Shown here in pieces: positions 6,436-6,828 of a DNA stretch of 6,828 nt (the first letter of the stretch is position 1; each line of letters starts with the position of its first letter). The stretch is taken from contig DCNF01000090.1 of assembly GCA_002322035.1 (NCBI GenBank), positions 326 through 7,153 on the forward strand, written 5' to 3'. Below the pieces are notes generated by a model. It had not been told where the DNA came from. It made no database searches and saw only the letters and a program-made list of their open reading frames with translations. Source of the stretch: Geobacter sp. UBA1603 (GTDB taxonomy: Bacteria > Desulfobacterota > Desulfuromonadia > Geobacterales > Pseudopelobacteraceae). The position numbers and the translations under genes were made by a program.

Positions 6436-6778
6436 TGCTTGTGTCAATCTCCTTGAGAAGCGAATCTATGCGGGTACCGTAATCCTGAGAGTGGTCATAT
6501 TTGAAGAGCAGGTCCGGCGTGTAGCGCATGGAAAGGGATTTTCCCAATTCCCTGCGCAAAAATCCCCTGGCGCTGTTAAGCCCGGCCTCACTGTTTGTGC
6601 GGGCGGCCTCGTCACCGATCACCGTATAGAACACCCGAGCCAGGTGCAGATCATCGGTAACCTCGACGGCGGTGATAGTGACAAAACCGATCCGCGGGTC
6701 GTTCAAGCCCCGCGACAGGATCGAACTGAGTAGTTCGTGGATGGTTTCGGCAACTTTATCAGAACGTTTATGTTGCAT
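6407..6778 (-). CDS. rbfA: 30S ribosome-binding factor A
   Basis: Small KH-type protein that binds the immature 30S subunit and helps 16S rRNA maturation, notably in the cold. The 123 residues cover the family length. Visible features are the N-terminal RSDKVAETIHELLSSIL helix, the NDPRIGFVTITAVEVT block (26-41), a beta strand ARVFYTVIG (47-55), and SARGFLRREL (69-78), where the A-x-G kink (70-72) replaces the GXXG of ordinary KH domains. The tail after about residue 110 is polar and probably disordered. The start is ATG at 6778, with only a weak GGGGAAG (6787-6793) nine or so bases upstream. It is the first gene of the visible operon; infB commonly stands upstream in relatives, but that part is outside the window. 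Confidence 0.95.
   Translation of the reverse strand: MQHKRSDKVAETIHELLSSILSRGLNDPRIGFVTITAVEVTDDLHLARVFYTVIGDEAARTNSEAGLNSARGFLRRELGKSLSMRYTPDLLFKYDHSQDYGTRIDSLLKEIDTSNDGNDPGHN
6449..6454 (-). promoter_or_regulatory. Ribosome binding site of nrnA inside rbfA
   Basis: AAGGAG on the minus strand within the rbfA coding sequence. It is 13 bases before ATG 6435 and one base before TTG 6447. The latter is too close to work normally, which favours the ATG. Confidence 0.55.
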
Positions 6779-6781
6779 AAT

Positions 6782-6828
6782 TTAAACTTCCCCAAGAAAC
6801 GAGAATTTTTCGTTCTGGCAAGGCTGTC
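6782..6828 (-). other. Sequence upstream of rbfA, possibly the end of the preceding gene
   Basis: One minus-strand frame is open from the window edge to a TAA at 6782-6784, ending ...FSFLGEV, four bases... before the rbfA ATG region (gap 6779-6781). Close spacing would fit an operon neighbour, but about 14 codons are too few to identify a protein, and the other frames are also open here. Treated as an unidentified possible gene end. Confidence 0.2.

Noticed and set aside
6794..6815. AT-rich imperfect hairpin upstream of rbfA
   Set aside because: The stem contains a bulge and is short, no U run follows, and it lies in what may be the end of an upstream coding sequence.
1..6828. Mobile elements, CRISPR arrays, tRNA or rRNA genes
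   Set aside because: I saw no transposase, terminal repeats, regular direct repeats or cloverleaf-like sequence; nearly all bases are accounted for by six genes and short intergenic signals.

Overview
This window looks like a chromosomal segment of a Geobacter/Pelobacter-type bacterium (Desulfuromonadales, former Deltaproteobacteria). The inference rests on the gene order rbfA-nrnA-truB-rpsO-pnp, on the character of the PNPase and S15 proteins, and on a soluble PAS hybrid kinase of a kind abundant in that group. It comes from recall, not a search. All supported genes lie on the minus strand, so the window is read from its right end to its left.

Positions 6778-4574 carry a tightly packed block: rbfA (30S maturation factor), nrnA (DHH/DHHA1 nanoRNase/pAp phosphatase) and truB (tRNA psi55 synthase). 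The genes overlap by about 29 and 4 bases, which suggests one transcript and translational coupling. A 99-base gap with a possible promoter and a small GNRA-capped hairpin leads into rpsO (ribosomal protein S15). The 182 bases between rpsO and pnp hold three strong hairpins: a 16-bp stem just after rpsO, a classical U-tailed terminator, and a long nested stem in the pnp leader. pnp (polynucleotide phosphorylase) follows and ends at a clear intrinsic terminator. The theme of this block is ribosome assembly, tRNA modification and RNA turnover: PNPase shortens RNA, and NrnA finishes the 2-5-nt leftovers.

Beyond the pnp terminator, a separate unit begins: a soluble hybrid sensor histidine kinase with coiled coil, cysteine-rich PAS, HisKA, HATPase and receiver domains, cut by the left edge of the window. 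It has its own candidate promoter with an inverted repeat over the -10 region.

There is no mobile element, CRISPR array, tRNA or rRNA, and no gene-free stretch above 300 bases. I see no wholly new system. The points most worth checking are the regulatory RNA structure around rpsO-pnp, the four-cysteine PAS domain and the promoter dyad of the kinase. Several start codons also need care: GTG for rpsO, TTG for truB, and an internal ATG for nrnA.
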